64,000 nt of DNA from Lysinibacillus fusiformis (lineage in GTDB: Bacteria; Bacillota; Bacilli; Bacillales_A; Planococcaceae), in contig NZ_PYWL01000002.1 in NCBI RefSeq assembly GCF_003049525.1, forward strand, positions 372,001-436,000, given 5' to 3'. Position numbers and translations under genes: made by a program. Shown in pieces: positions 9,274-17,889 of the stretch. A model generated the notes under the pieces. The model ran no database searches. It was not told where the DNA came from and was given only the letters and a program-made list of their open reading frames with translations. The stretch's first letter is position 1. Each line of letters begins with the position of its first letter.

Positions 9274-10629
9274 ATGGAACGAAGTGATCAGTTCACCCAT
9301 ACCTTACAGCAAAAAGATCGTGAAAACGTTTGGCACCATATGTCCATTTATAACGACCATACACCCGTCATTATTGAACAGGGAGAAGGTGCCTGGATAA
9401 CAGACAGTTTAGGCAACCGATTTTTAGATGGCATGTCGGGCTTATGGGCGGTCAATGTAGGCTATGGACGTGAGCGACTTGCTAAGGTCGCTTATGAGCA
9501 ATTAAAAAAACTATGCTATGCTCCTTTAACACAAAGTCATGAACCTGCTATTAGATTAGCTGAAAAAATCAACAGCTTATTAGAGGATGACTATATGATG
9601 TTTTATTCGAATAGTGGTTCTGATGCAAATGAAGTAGCGTTCAAGGTTATACGACAATACCATCAACAAAACGGGGAAGGGACCCGCTATAAAATGATTG
9701 CTCGTTATCGTGCCTACCATGGTAGCTCGCTTGGAGCTTTAGCTGCTACAGGCCAGGCATTACGTAAATATAAATATGAACCCTTAACACCAGGCTTCCT
9801 GCATGTTGCCCCACCCGATCCATATCGCCGTCCAAAAGGACAATCTATTGAAGCATATAATTTAGCAAGAGCACGTGACATCGAGGAAAAAATTATTTGG
9901 GAGCAAAAAGAAACAATTGCGGCAGTTATTATGGAGCCATTCATAACAGGTGGTGGTGTTTTAATTCCACAACCAACATATGTTCAAGAAGTAGAGCGCA
10001 TTTGTAGAAAATATGGGGTATTACTCATTATCGATGAAGTTATTTGTGGTTTTGGGCGAACAGGCAAGCTATTTGGCCATCAGCATTTTGGTATTCGCCC
10101 AGATGTTATTACGATGGCAAAGGGACTCACTAGCGCCTATTTACCATTATCAATTACAGCAGTAAGAAAAGATATTTATGAAAAATTTAAAGTATCAGAT
10201 GGCTATAGTCATTTTCGACATATTAATACGTTTGGTGGTAACCCAGCAGCCTGTGCAGTAGCATTAGAAAATATTAAGATCATTGAGGAAGAGGGACTTG
10301 TACAACGAGCAAAAGATTTGGGAATTCAATTACTCCATGACTTACAAGACTTATTAGAACTGCCCTATGTTGGTGATATTCGGGGACTTGGGTTGCTCGT
10401 TGGTATCGAGCTTGTTGAAGATAAAGTCTCACAAAAACCTGCTAAAGAAGAACGTGTGGCAAGCATCATAGCTGCTTGTAAAGCGAATGGCTTAATTATT
10501 GGGAAAAATGGCGATACAGTGGAGGGCTATAATAATATCATTACGTTAAGTCCACCACTTTGCTGTACCGATGAAGATCTTGATTTTATGGTAGCTGTTT
10601 TAAAAAGAGTATTTGCGACCCATGTCTAG
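9274..10629 (+). CDS. Class III PLP-dependent aminotransferase (omega-amino acid:pyruvate-like)
   Basis: A 451-residue fold-type I PLP enzyme. YSNSGSDANEVAFKVIRQYH binds the cofactor phosphate, Asp254 in IIDEVICGFGRTG pairs with the pyridine nitrogen, and Lys283 in MAKGLTSAYLPLS should form the Schiff base. The early LDGMSGLWAVNVGYG block resembles beta-alanine/amine:pyruvate and GABA aminotransferases more than ornithine or acetylornithine enzymes. The frame extends upstream to 9118, but GGAGGT at 9262-9267 places the start at 9274. It should convert an omega-amino acid to a semialdehyde, which the aldehyde dehydrogenase at the window start could oxidise. The actual donor (GABA, beta-alanine, taurine, putrescine or other) is not determined by the sequence. 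Confidence 0.88.
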   Translation: MERSDQFTHTLQQKDRENVWHHMSIYNDHTPVIIEQGEGAWITDSLGNRFLDGMSGLWAVNVGYGRERLAKVAYEQLKKLCYAPLTQSHEPAIRLAEKINSLLEDDYMMFYSNSGSDANEVAFKVIRQYHQQNGEGTRYKMIARYRAYHGSSLGALAATGQALRKYKYEPLTPGFLHVAPPDPYRRPKGQSIEAYNLARARDIEEKIIWEQKETIAAVIMEPFITGGGVLIPQPTYVQEVERICRKYGVLLIIDEVICGFGRTGKLFGHQHFGIRPDVITMAKGLTSAYLPLSITAVRKDIYEKFKVSDGYSHFRHINTFGGNPAACAVALENIKIIEEEGLVQRAKDLGIQLLHDLQDLLELPYVGDIRGLGLLVGIELVEDKVSQKPAKEERVASIIAACKANGLIIGKNGDTVEGYNNIITLSPPLCCTDEDLDFMVAVLKRVFATHV

Positions 10630-10632
10630 TAC

Positions 10633-10673
10633 AAGGCGATTCCAGATCGGGATAAATCAGGAATCGCCTTTAA
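10633..10673. terminator. Bidirectional rho-independent terminator
   Basis: An 11-bp stem (AAGGCGATTCC with GGAATCGCCTT) lies between the convergent aminotransferase and marR genes. It is followed by a short T-run on the + side and overlaps the marR stop region. Confidence 0.75.
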
Positions 10674-11122
10674 TAGTGTCGCTTCTGTCCTTTTTTTACA
10701 GCTTCCCAATCAATTTCAATATTTTGTAGGACGCGCGTGAGTAAATGGTGAATGCTATCGACTTCTTCGCTAGAAAAACCATCAAGTGCTCGTTCGTTGG
10801 AGTACTCGCCCTCCCGTTTTAAAAATGGATAGATGTCTAAGCTCTTATTAGTTGGGAAAAGTAATTTATTTTTCTTATTTCCTTGATCACTTCTTTTTTC
10901 AATAAAGCCTTTTGTTTCTAATTTTTGAATGGCCCGAGAAGCGGTTGTGCGATCCACCTTCAATAGCTCTGCGACTTTTTCTTGAATGATCCCAGGATTT
11001 TCGCAAATTCGGATTACATATAAATATTGACCCTTCGTTAAATCCAATTCCTTAAATTCTATATTACTAATCGAGTCTAATGCCCGTGCGATCGCACCAA
11101 TTTCACGTAAGATTTCTTTCAT
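10670..11122 (-). CDS. MarR-family transcriptional regulator
   Basis: A 150-residue winged-helix DNA-binding protein. The core runs from about residue 28 to 105, with the recognition region VAELLKVDRTTASRAIQKLE and the wing KGFIEKRSDQGNKKNKLLFPT. It has no Cys residue suited to redox sensing in that region. Its start overlaps no other gene, and CCTCCTT on the + strand (an RBS on this strand) lies just upstream. It is divergent from the GNAT gene at 11248 with about 125 bp between, so control of that gene and of itself is plausible. Ligand unknown. Confidence 0.92.
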   Translation of the reverse strand: MKEILREIGAIARALDSISNIEFKELDLTKGQYLYVIRICENPGIIQEKVAELLKVDRTTASRAIQKLETKGFIEKRSDQGNKKNKLLFPTNKSLDIYPFLKREGEYSNERALDGFSSEEVDSIHHLLTRVLQNIEIDWEAVKKGQKRHY

Positions 11123-11247
11123 TTTCTATCCTCCTTAGATTTTTATTGTATTTGCAATAAAAATAGTTCTATACTAATAGTATCATCTTCAGGCGAAAAA
11201 TGCATCTGGAGAAGAGGATGATTGAAGTGAAACTAGGAGGAGTATTC

Positions 11248-11679
11248 ATGAGCATAAAAAAAGTAACAACTGAAGCAGACTTACAATTAGCATTTGATTT
11301 TAGACGAAAAGTTTTTATTGAAGAGCAACAAGTACCTGAGGTAGAAGAGTATGATGAATTTGATTCACTGCAAGCACCATGTGATCATATTCTTGTGTAC
11401 TATAAGGAGCAGCCAGTAGGAACGGGTAGACTCCGTGTAGTCGAGGGCTATGGTAAATTGGAGCGTATTTGTATAGTAGAAGAGTTCCGTAAATTTGGTC
11501 TTGGCAAAGAAATCATTATTGGGTTAGAGCAAATTGCCCGCGATAATGGTCTGACAAAAGCTAAATTAAATGCTCAATCGTATGCAGAAGGTTTTTATGA
11601 AAAATTAGGCTATAAGCGTGAAGGGGAAGAGTTTATGGATTGCGGCATTCCCCATATTTTAATGAAGAAATATTGGTAA
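11248..11679 (+). CDS. GNAT-family N-acetyltransferase (YjcF/ElaA-like)
   Basis: A 143-residue single-domain acetyltransferase using acetyl-CoA. The N-terminal FDFRRKVFIEEQQVPEVEEYDEFD pattern is typical of the YjcF/ElaA branch. The acetyl-CoA loop appears as VEEFRKFGLGKEII, in place of the consensus R/Q-x-x-G-x-G/A, and AEGFYEKLGYKREGEEFMDCGIPH closes the fold. The frame is open from 11200, but CTAGGAGGAG before 11248 supports the later ATG. Divergent from marR. Substrate unknown. Confidence 0.9.
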   Translation: MSIKKVTTEADLQLAFDFRRKVFIEEQQVPEVEEYDEFDSLQAPCDHILVYYKEQPVGTGRLRVVEGYGKLERICIVEEFRKFGLGKEIIIGLEQIARDNGLTKAKLNAQSYAEGFYEKLGYKREGEEFMDCGIPHILMKKYW

Positions 11680-11758
11680 ATGTGCTAGGGATTGAAAAGT
11701 TGGTAAAATGTCCACGTACTCTTTATTGAAGAAAGCATGAAGTTAATTGTCATTAAAT

Positions 11759-11797
11759 AATACCTCCTCCTCTTGACCTTGGGAGGAGGTATTTTAT
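11759..11797. terminator. Rho-independent terminator, bidirectional
   Basis: A perfect 12-bp stem (AATACCTCCTCC paired with GGAGGAGGTATT) with an 11-base loop and T-rich flank follows the GNAT gene and precedes the end of the convergent RDD gene. Confidence 0.8.
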
Positions 11798-11878
11798 TGT
11801 TAACCTATGAAAGTTGGATATGTGTTCGATGATCCATCATGCTCCATACGTCATTGTGTTGCATATCTACCACTAATT

Positions 11879-12280
11879 TCAGCTATTCGTTGATTTTTCT
11901 TTCACAACCGTACCCGCAAAGCTGTCATGGGGAAGGCATTGACCTTGCTGTTGCTCGAAAGCTTGGCGATTTTTTAAATAGTGAAATGAACTGATTGTGT
12001 CACGATAAGCCATGCGTTTAATAATTTGACGGTCTGATAATGTATGACCCTCTTCATGTTCGAGTACAAGTCCCATAGCCTTGTAGCCAATGGTTTGTCC
12101 ATTTTTACGAAGCTGTGCATACTCTAATGCCCATAACATGGCGGTCGGTGTAACGAGTGCATGAACCACCTCATTTTTCACTTTCTTTCGTAGAAAATAC
12201 TCTACGCCTAATGTGACAGCTGTTGAAATAGCAGTATCCATTAAAAAAGCAAGGGCTCGTTTTTTTGTTATTGATTCCAT
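11879..12280 (-). CDS. RDD-family membrane protein
   Basis: A 133-residue protein with two or three hydrophobic stretches. The family's signature positions are visible: Arg and Asp in KKRALAFLMDTAI near the N-terminus and the NGQTIGYKAMGL motif near residue 60-70. RDD proteins are small membrane proteins, some acting in cation/proton exchange, but most have no known role. The polar C-terminal 35 residues end in a Lys/Glu/Ser-rich tail. It lies 75 bp downstream of the fructokinase gene on the same strand and could be cotranscribed. Confidence 0.72.
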   Translation of the reverse strand: MESITKKRALAFLMDTAISTAVTLGVEYFLRKKVKNEVVHALVTPTAMLWALEYAQLRKNGQTIGYKAMGLVLEHEEGHTLSDRQIIKRMAYRDTISSFHYLKNRQAFEQQQGQCLPHDSFAGTVVKEKSTNS

Positions 12281-12355
12281 GCAGGTCCTCCTTCCATTGA
12301 TTTCTCATCAGTACATACGGAAAATAAGGATAAAAAGTTTCGAATGATGCTAGAT

Positions 12356-13306
12356 TCATTCCAATAATTGTTCAGGATATGAGGGGATTGCCCCGTGCTT
12401 CATTGTTGTGATTCCTGCATAGCGGTTTGCAAACGAAAGCAGGGATATCGCATGCTGTTCACAATAGGCCACCAAATGATCCACAGATAGTTGATGTTGC
12501 AGGAATTGACTTAATATCGCCCCAATAAAAGCGTCCCCAGCACCAGTCGTATCAACTGCTTGTACGTTCTCAGCATTGACCTTACTATGATATTTCTTTG
12601 TATATAATGTTGCGCCTTCTGCTCCATGTGTAATGATAATCGTCTCTAGATGTCCCTGAAATAATGTGTGCACAGCCGACATTTCATCTTCAACGGCTGT
12701 GAGAAATAACAGTTCTTCATTGGAGAGCTTTACAATATGGGCTTTTGGTAAAAAAGCTAGAATCGTTTCTCGACATACCGTCTCATCCTGCCATAAAGGC
12801 AAGCGGACATTCGGATCAAAGGAAACGATGCTGCCTGCTTGATGTGCCTGCTCAATAAAAGCTAAATGGGCAGACTTCATCGGACTTTCCACAAGATTAA
12901 CAGAACAAAAATGAATGATATCTTTGTCTGTTAATAGTTGTGAGGGGAGATACTCTTGTTTATACAATAGATCTGCAGCATGACGTCGGTAAAATTGAAA
13001 ATCACGCTCCCCAGTTTCAGAGAGTGCTACAAAAGCAAGGCTTGTTTCTCCCTCAGTCGTTTGACGAATATATTGTGTATCCACACCTACTAGCTGCAAG
13101 GTCTTCTTCAGAAAATCACCAAACGCATCCTGCCCTACTTGTGTTAGGAGGGCAGCCTGTTGACCAAGCTTGGCACACACTGCTGCTACATTTGCAGGGG
13201 CTCCACCAGCATGCTTCGTAAAATGCTCAATAAGGGCTAGGTCACCATGCTGCTGGGTTGGCGTAAAATCTATTAATAATTCGCCAATTGTAAAGAGTTT
13301 GCCCAT
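12356..13306 (-). CDS. PfkB-family carbohydrate kinase, probable fructokinase
   Basis: A 316-residue ribokinase-fold sugar kinase. N-terminal signature 1 reads HAGGAPANVAAVCAKLG and the C-terminal catalytic signature is DTTGAGDAFIGAILS, with the catalytic Asp in GAGDAF. Early GELLIDFTP and late AGITTMKHGAIPSYP match fructokinases (ScrK-like), which make fructose 6-phosphate. The closely related aminoimidazole riboside kinases cannot be ruled out. The start codon overlaps the stop codon of the EamA transporter gene as TAATG, so the two are translationally coupled. The transporter may therefore act on a related sugar or metabolite, which is inference. No PTS or sucrose hydrolase gene is near. 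Confidence 0.85.
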   Translation of the reverse strand: MGKLFTIGELLIDFTPTQQHGDLALIEHFTKHAGGAPANVAAVCAKLGQQAALLTQVGQDAFGDFLKKTLQLVGVDTQYIRQTTEGETSLAFVALSETGERDFQFYRRHAADLLYKQEYLPSQLLTDKDIIHFCSVNLVESPMKSAHLAFIEQAHQAGSIVSFDPNVRLPLWQDETVCRETILAFLPKAHIVKLSNEELLFLTAVEDEMSAVHTLFQGHLETIIITHGAEGATLYTKKYHSKVNAENVQAVDTTGAGDAFIGAILSQFLQHQLSVDHLVAYCEQHAISLLSFANRYAGITTMKHGAIPSYPEQLLE

Positions 13307-14190
13307 TAGGATACCTCCTGTGGTAGCCGTTTTTTCTTCGGTGTATAGATCGTATAGAAAATCCCGCCGAAGATGAATAGAATGCCCAAAGTTTGCATAA
13401 AGTTCGGCATAAAATCAAGCAGCAGCATATCGAGTAAAATCGCGACAACTGGGTCGACGAATACTAGTACGGAAACTAGAATGGTAGAAAGACTGCGGAT
13501 ACTATCAAAAAATAAATAATAAACAAATCCAGTATGAATAAATCCTGTGCCTAAAATATAGAACCAATTGGTTGTGGTTAAACCTTCAAAGAGTGAGAAA
13601 TCGATGAAAGGCAGTAGCATCACAATGCCAACCGTTGTTTGTATATATGTTAAGGCGTAAGAGCTAAGGTTTGTAATGGTCTTGCTTGTTAGCATAGTAA
13701 GGGCATAAAACACCGCTGACAGTAAGGCCCAAACAAATCCTGATTGCATAAATTCAGAGAAAGATACAAAATTTTGAAGACCCATAATAAAAATACTACC
13801 GATAAAGCAAGTAATGGTTGCTACGAGTGCTCGAATGGTCATTTTTTCTTTTAAAAAGATAGCGCCTAAAATTAAAACAAAGATAGGGGCTAAATTATAG
13901 ATAGAAATCGCAATTGAAATGGACATTTCCTCAAAGGCTTTAAATAAAAATACCCAATTTAGCACTAGGAAAACGCCACAAATAATCGTTTGAATAATTT
14001 CTTTCTTTTCCCATTTCTCCGTTTTATGTCCACCTGTGATGAGCCACAATACTCCTAGAAAGAGGGTTGCGCAAATACATCTAACAAAGACAAGCTCTGT
14101 TGCAGGAACTCCCGTATGAACGGTGAAAAAACCGATGGAGCCAAAAAGTGCCATCGATACGGTTAGTTTAATAATGGCTGAGATGTTCAT
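13306..14190 (-). CDS. EamA/DMT-family transporter
   Basis: A 294-residue inner-membrane protein with ten predicted transmembrane helices arranged as two EamA repeats (about residues 5-135 and 150-285). Each repeat ends in the usual helix pair (SIYNLAPIFVLILGAIFLKE and LVFVDPVVAILLDMLLLDF). The DMT superfamily exports or takes up small metabolites; the substrate cannot be predicted. It is coupled by TAATG overlap to the downstream fructokinase. Upstream lies the proA terminator, so this pair probably has its own promoter in the 14190-14228 region or depends on read-through. Confidence 0.9.
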   Translation of the reverse strand: MNISAIIKLTVSMALFGSIGFFTVHTGVPATELVFVRCICATLFLGVLWLITGGHKTEKWEKKEIIQTIICGVFLVLNWVFLFKAFEEMSISIAISIYNLAPIFVLILGAIFLKEKMTIRALVATITCFIGSIFIMGLQNFVSFSEFMQSGFVWALLSAVFYALTMLTSKTITNLSSYALTYIQTTVGIVMLLPFIDFSLFEGLTTTNWFYILGTGFIHTGFVYYLFFDSIRSLSTILVSVLVFVDPVVAILLDMLLLDFMPNFMQTLGILFIFGGIFYTIYTPKKKRLPQEVS

Positions 14191-14227
14191 ACAAAACCTT
14201 CTTTCTATTTTTTATTTGTAAATGTGA

Positions 14228-14260
14228 AAATGAAAGCTAGTAGGGTAAATCCCTACCAGC
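14228..14260 (-). terminator. Terminator after proBA
   Basis: On the minus strand GCTGGTAGGG and CCCTACTAGC form a 10-bp stem with a 5-base loop, followed by TTTCATTTTC. It lies just after the proA stop. Confidence 0.6.
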
Positions 14261-14278
14261 ATTTATCTTGCTATAGCA

Positions 14279-15529
14279 TTATTCGCGAATTTGCCCACTA
14301 CCATATATAAAATATTTTGTAGAGGTGAGGGCAGGTAATCCCATTGGGCCACGCGCGTGTAGCTTTTGCGTACTAATACCAATTTCTGCTCCATAGCCAA
14401 ATTCAAAACCATCCGTGAAGCGGGTAGAAGCGTTATGATAAACTGCCGCTGCATCAACGCTGTTTAAAAACGTTTCCGCCACTAATGGATCTTCCGTAAC
14501 AATCGCTTCAGAATGATTGGTCCCAAAATGATGAATATGCTCAATGGCCTCGTAAACATTTTCAACTAATTTAACACTTATTTTTAAATCAAGGAACTCA
14601 GTCGCATAGTCATCCTCAGTCGCTAGAAGGGCTCCTGAAAATGCCTCGCATACTCGCTCGTCACCAATAATAGTAACACCTGCTTTATGGAGCGATGATA
14701 GAAGCTGCGTGCCATATGTTTTAAACCATACTGGGTGAATTAATAAGCTTTCTGCAGCATTACAAACAGAGGGACGCTGTGTTTTTGCATTCAAACAAAT
14801 TTTTTCTGCCTTTATGTAATCCGCCATTTCGTCCACATAAATATGACAGTTTCCTGCACCTGTTTCTAATACAGGGACAGAAGCTTCTCGGACGACTAAG
14901 TCTATAAGAGCCTTGCCGCCTCGAGGTATTAATACATCCAAGAACTCGTTTAAATGAAATAATTCTTTAGCTGTTTCTCGGCTCGTATCCTCGATTAGTT
15001 GGACAGCATCTGTCGGTAGAGACGTTTTTGCCAATGCACAACGAATACTTGCTACAAGGGCACTATTTGAAAACGTAGCAGATGAGCTCCCTCGTAAAAT
15101 CACGGCATTGCCTGTTTTTAGGGACAGTGTCGCGGCATCCACCGTAACATTCGGTCTTGCTTCATAGATCATTCCTATGACCCCAAGTGGTACCATGCGC
15201 TTTTCGATGTGGAGACCATTATCTTTATCTATACGTTCGATGACTGTGCCAACTGGGTCTTTGAGAGAGACAAGTAAATGAATGGCATCGACCATCGCCA
15301 TAATGCGTTCCTCATTGAGCATGATACGGTCCAATGTAGAAGCAGACATCCCTTGTTGTTCTCCATTGACAAGGTCTTTTGCATTTTCTGCAATGATGTC
15401 ATGTTGGTCCATCAATAGCTGTTCGGCAATTTTAGTTAGAGCTTCATTTTTCTCACAAGTCGTTTTAATATTTAATATATAGCTAGCGGCTTTGGCACGT
15501 TGGCCTTTTTTTTGAATTTCACTTATCAT
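14279..15529 (-). CDS. proA: Gamma-glutamyl phosphate reductase
   Basis: A 416-residue NADPH-dependent enzyme, the second step of proline synthesis. It reduces gamma-glutamyl phosphate to glutamate 5-semialdehyde, which cyclises to pyrroline-5-carboxylate. The aldehyde-dehydrogenase fold is evident: [38 protein letters not shown], catalytic Cys in [16 protein letters not shown], and [16 protein letters not shown] at the C-terminus. Full length. It lies 12 bp after proB in one operon and is governed by the T-box upstream of proB. Confidence 0.97.
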   Translation of the reverse strand: MISEIQKKGQRAKAASYILNIKTTCEKNEALTKIAEQLLMDQHDIIAENAKDLVNGEQQGMSASTLDRIMLNEERIMAMVDAIHLLVSLKDPVGTVIERIDKDNGLHIEKRMVPLGVIGMIYEARPNVTVDAATLSLKTGNAVILRGSSSATFSNSALVASIRCALAKTSLPTDAVQLIEDTSRETAKELFHLNEFLDVLIPRGGKALIDLVVREASVPVLETGAGNCHIYVDEMADYIKAEKICLNAKTQRPSVCNAAESLLIHPVWFKTYGTQLLSSLHKAGVTIIGDERVCEAFSGALLATEDDYATEFLDLKISVKLVENVYEAIEHIHHFGTNHSEAIVTEDPLVAETFLNSVDAAAVYHNASTRFTDGFEFGYGAEIGISTQKLHARGPMGLPALTSTKYFIYGSGQIRE

Positions 15530-15541
15530 GTTTAGACCTCC

Positions 15542-16636
15542 TTATTTAGTTTGAATTTTCAGCCATTTATCTCTATGAATAACCTCGATCGGGCATTTCG
15601 AAAATGCATTTGACCGTTTGCCCATAGCGGACATCAATTCTTGTGAGGAATACAGCACTTCACCACGTCCAAGTAGACCTTGTTCACTATACACTTCAAC
15701 TACATCCCCATTGTTAAAATCACCTTCAACCTGATAAACACCAGCAGGTAACAAGCTTTTACCATTGACCATAAGTGCTTGTTCAGCACCACTATCTATA
15801 AAAATTTTACCAGAAACTTCCGTAAGTGCAATCCACTGTTTATGATTCTTTAACACGGCTAGGTCATCATGTCCAACATACGTGCCATCACCACGCCCTG
15901 CTAAAATATCAACAAGCTTTTGAGCGCCACTTCCTGTTCCAATAAAAACTTTAACTCCTGCCTGTAAAGCTGTGCGGGCAGCCAATAGCTTAGATGCCAT
16001 GCCACCTGTACCCACCTTGGAACCTGTACCGTCTGCAAAGTTTAACAGGTCATCTGTAATGGATGTTAAGTAATCGATGCGTTCCGCCTGAGGGTTTTTG
16101 CTAGGGTTGGCGTTATATAAGCCATTAACATCTGTTAAAATGATGAGTTGATCTGCATGTACAAGTCCACTAACAAGCGCAGACAGCATATCATTGTCGC
16201 CAAAGGTTAACTCACTTATAGAAACGGTATCATTTTCATTAATAATAGGTAGCATCGAGCGTTCAAGCAATTCCTCGAAAGTAGCATAGGCATTTTTATA
16301 GCATTCCTTTTTAGAAAAATCGGTACGCGTCAGTAAAATTTGAGCAGGCATTATATCATAAATACTAAATAAGGCACTGTACGTTTGAATAAGCAAGCTT
16401 TGCCCAACTGCCGCCGCCGCCTGTTTGCCCTTTACCGTAACAGGACGAGCTGGGTAGCCAAGCTGTTTAAAGCCTGCTGCTACTGCACCTGATGATACAA
16501 GTAATACGTCATGTCCCTGGTTCTTCAACTCCGCGATTGCCTGAACATGATCCATTAAGCGAACTTTATCGATTTCGCCTTTTGCATTTGTTAAGGAGCT
16601 ACTCCCAATCTTGATGACAATTCTCTTTTTTTCCAC
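15542..16636 (-). CDS. proB: Glutamate 5-kinase
   Basis: The first enzyme of proline synthesis, phosphorylating glutamate with ATP. The amino-acid kinase domain (about 1-255) begins [16 protein letters not shown] and includes [31 protein letters not shown] and [14 protein letters not shown]-terminal PUA domain (about 270-350) follows. The start is taken as GTG at 16636 because GGAGGT stands six bases ahead of it on the minus strand; an in-frame TTG at 16657 lies upstream of that RBS. That gives 364 residues. The T-box leader immediately upstream indicates induction when uncharged tRNA-Pro accumulates. Confidence 0.97.
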   Translation of the reverse strand: MEKKRIVIKIGSSSLTNAKGEIDKVRLMDHVQAIAELKNQGHDVLLVSSGAVAAGFKQLGYPARPVTVKGKQAAAAVGQSLLIQTYSALFSIYDIMPAQILLTRTDFSKKECYKNAYATFEELLERSMLPIINENDTVSISELTFGDNDMLSALVSGLVHADQLIILTDVNGLYNANPSKNPQAERIDYLTSITDDLLNFADGTGSKVGTGGMASKLLAARTALQAGVKVFIGTGSGAQKLVDILAGRGDGTYVGHDDLAVLKNHKQWIALTEVSGKIFIDSGAEQALMVNGKSLLPAGVYQVEGDFNNGDVVEVYSEQGLLGRGEVLYSSQELMSAMGKRSNAFSKCPIEVIHRDKWLKIQTK

Positions 16637-16917
16637 CAAACGACCTCCAATTGTCAAAATAAAAACCCTTTCATCCTAAAAAAATTAGGACGAAAAGGGT
16701 TGCTTTCCGTGGTACCACCTACATTGAATATCGTGCGACATTCCACTTTCCTCATAACGCTAGAGACTGCGCCTAGTTTAGCTAGGACGATAGACAAAGT
16801 AGGTTCATTAGTCTTACTTGCACAATGTCTTGCAGCCGATGGACATCGCTCTCTGCTCAAGCAGTTACTAATTACTGGTCTTTGTTCGTTTTTTCATCAT
16901 AAATTTTTTCAACTATT
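16637..16917 (-). promoter_or_regulatory. T-box riboswitch, proline-specific, upstream of proBA
   Basis: On the minus strand the leader shows the conserved T-box AGGTGGTACCACGGAAAGC (about 16702-16720). It is followed by a 16-17 bp terminator stem (16664-16701) ending in a T-rich run just before the proB RBS. Upstream, AGAGAGCGATG and the AGTA element match Stem I features. The Stem I base pairs ACAAAG with CTTTGT, and the sequence GAA-CCT-ACTTTG at 16796-16806 offers CCT (16801-16803), a proline codon, as specifier. This agrees with proline synthesis downstream. Known mechanism: uncharged tRNA stabilises the antiterminator. Confidence 0.93.
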
Positions 16918-16923
16918 GAGTAA

Positions 16924-16952
16924 AGGATGCACTACTTCCAAATGCCTGTCAA
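16924..16952 (-). promoter_or_regulatory. Probable promoter for the T-box-proBA transcript
   Basis: TTGACA (16947-16952, read on the minus strand) is followed after 17 bp by the weak -10 CATCCT (16924-16929). A start near 16917 would give a leader of about 280 nt, the usual T-box size. Confidence 0.5.
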
Positions 16953-17020
16953 GATGATTGGGAAAATTACTTGAAAGTTTTGATAAATTAAGAAAAAAAG
17001 ATAGAAAGGGCATGATATTT

Positions 17021-17404
17021 TTATTTAAACCACCAAATGGCGATGAAAAGGGGGAGCATTGCTAGCATAATCACAAAGAAGCTCCATAGTACTTGTTTTC
17101 CTGAGGACATGTTTTTTGGCTTTATGCTCATTTGTTCATAAAGCATGTTAATGGCACGCTGCTCTTTCGAATAAAGCATTGCTTGAAATTCTTCATAATC
17201 CTGAATATAGCTTGATGGGGGACGCGGACTAAAACGTAAATTTCTAATAGAGTCGGTAATATCTTTGTCATTCATCCAGTAGGTGATAACAGGAGCTAAG
17301 CCTGTATTTTGTGTAGCTTTTACTTGAATGTCATGGGACTTCATTTTATAGTAAACCTGACCGTGCTCATCTTCGTACTGTGAAACAATATCACTAACTG
17401 CCAT
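17021..17404 (-). CDS. Hypothetical tail-anchored membrane protein
   Basis: A 127-residue protein I do not recognise. The soluble N-terminal 100 residues contain YEDEHGQVYYKMKSH and a Pro/Arg-rich patch (FSPRPPSSY). A single hydrophobic segment at about 106-124 ends in WWFK, so the protein is probably C-terminally anchored with its bulk in the cytoplasm. An AGGTGAT RBS precedes the ATG. No Cys residues and no obvious catalytic motif. It stands alone between the T-box leader and a long non-coding stretch. Confidence 0.6.
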   Translation of the reverse strand: MAVSDIVSQYEDEHGQVYYKMKSHDIQVKATQNTGLAPVITYWMNDKDITDSIRNLRFSPRPPSSYIQDYEEFQAMLYSKEQRAINMLYEQMSIKPKNMSSGKQVLWSFFVIMLAMLPLFIAIWWFK

Positions 17405-17889
17405 CTAATAATCACCTCTTATTGAAGTTGTCTATTTTATGATGAGTTTCTTCTATTATAATGTAATAAAGGAGAAAAGTATTGCTTAAACGAGCATTAA
17501 TTGTGAAACGGACATTCACGAAAAAATTTTAATAAAGTCATAAACTTACATCTAAAGTAAAGTAAGGCATGTAGTATAATGAAAATAGTTTGTTAAAAGT
17601 AGTGAAGGAAGGGCATTATTGGAGGTTCCAAGATGCATAGAGTCATTTACCTCCCAATCTTATTTTTTTATAATATAGAAAAGGGATAGTATTGAACAAT
17701 CTTTAATCCCTTGTGTAGTGATCACAGTTGTCAATTCATCACTTGAACATATGGCGTTTCAAATGCTTATTTTGGGTATAGTATTTTTAGTACAAGCATG
17801 AATAATATTTTTTTGTTTAGTATTGAAGGTATCCTCTTTACATTGATCGGGATACAGATTGCCATTAGCAAACATTAGGAGGAATTCAC
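17405..17889. other. 485-bp intergenic region with one hairpin-occluded mini-ORF
   Basis: No convincing gene is present. A GGAGGT RBS at 17621-17626 precedes an 18-codon ORF at 17633-17689. The same RBS can pair with TTTACCTCCCAAT (about 17645-17659) inside that ORF, forming a stem ATTGG-AGGT/ACCTCCCAAT. TATAAT occurs at 17575-17580 without a good -35. A second hydrophobic 26-codon ORF (17798-17878) has no RBS. The RBS of the next gene (TTAGGAGGAATT) ends the region. Confidence 0.4.

Noticed and set aside
16924..16952. A coding region on the + strand through the T-box leader (85 codons from 16700)
   Set aside because: The sequence is explained by the T-box leader on the other strand; the ORF has no RBS and no recognisable product.
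17798..17878. 26-codon hydrophobic ORF just before the DUF1835 gene
   Set aside because: No RBS precedes the ATG; hydrophobicity is expected by chance in T-rich DNA.
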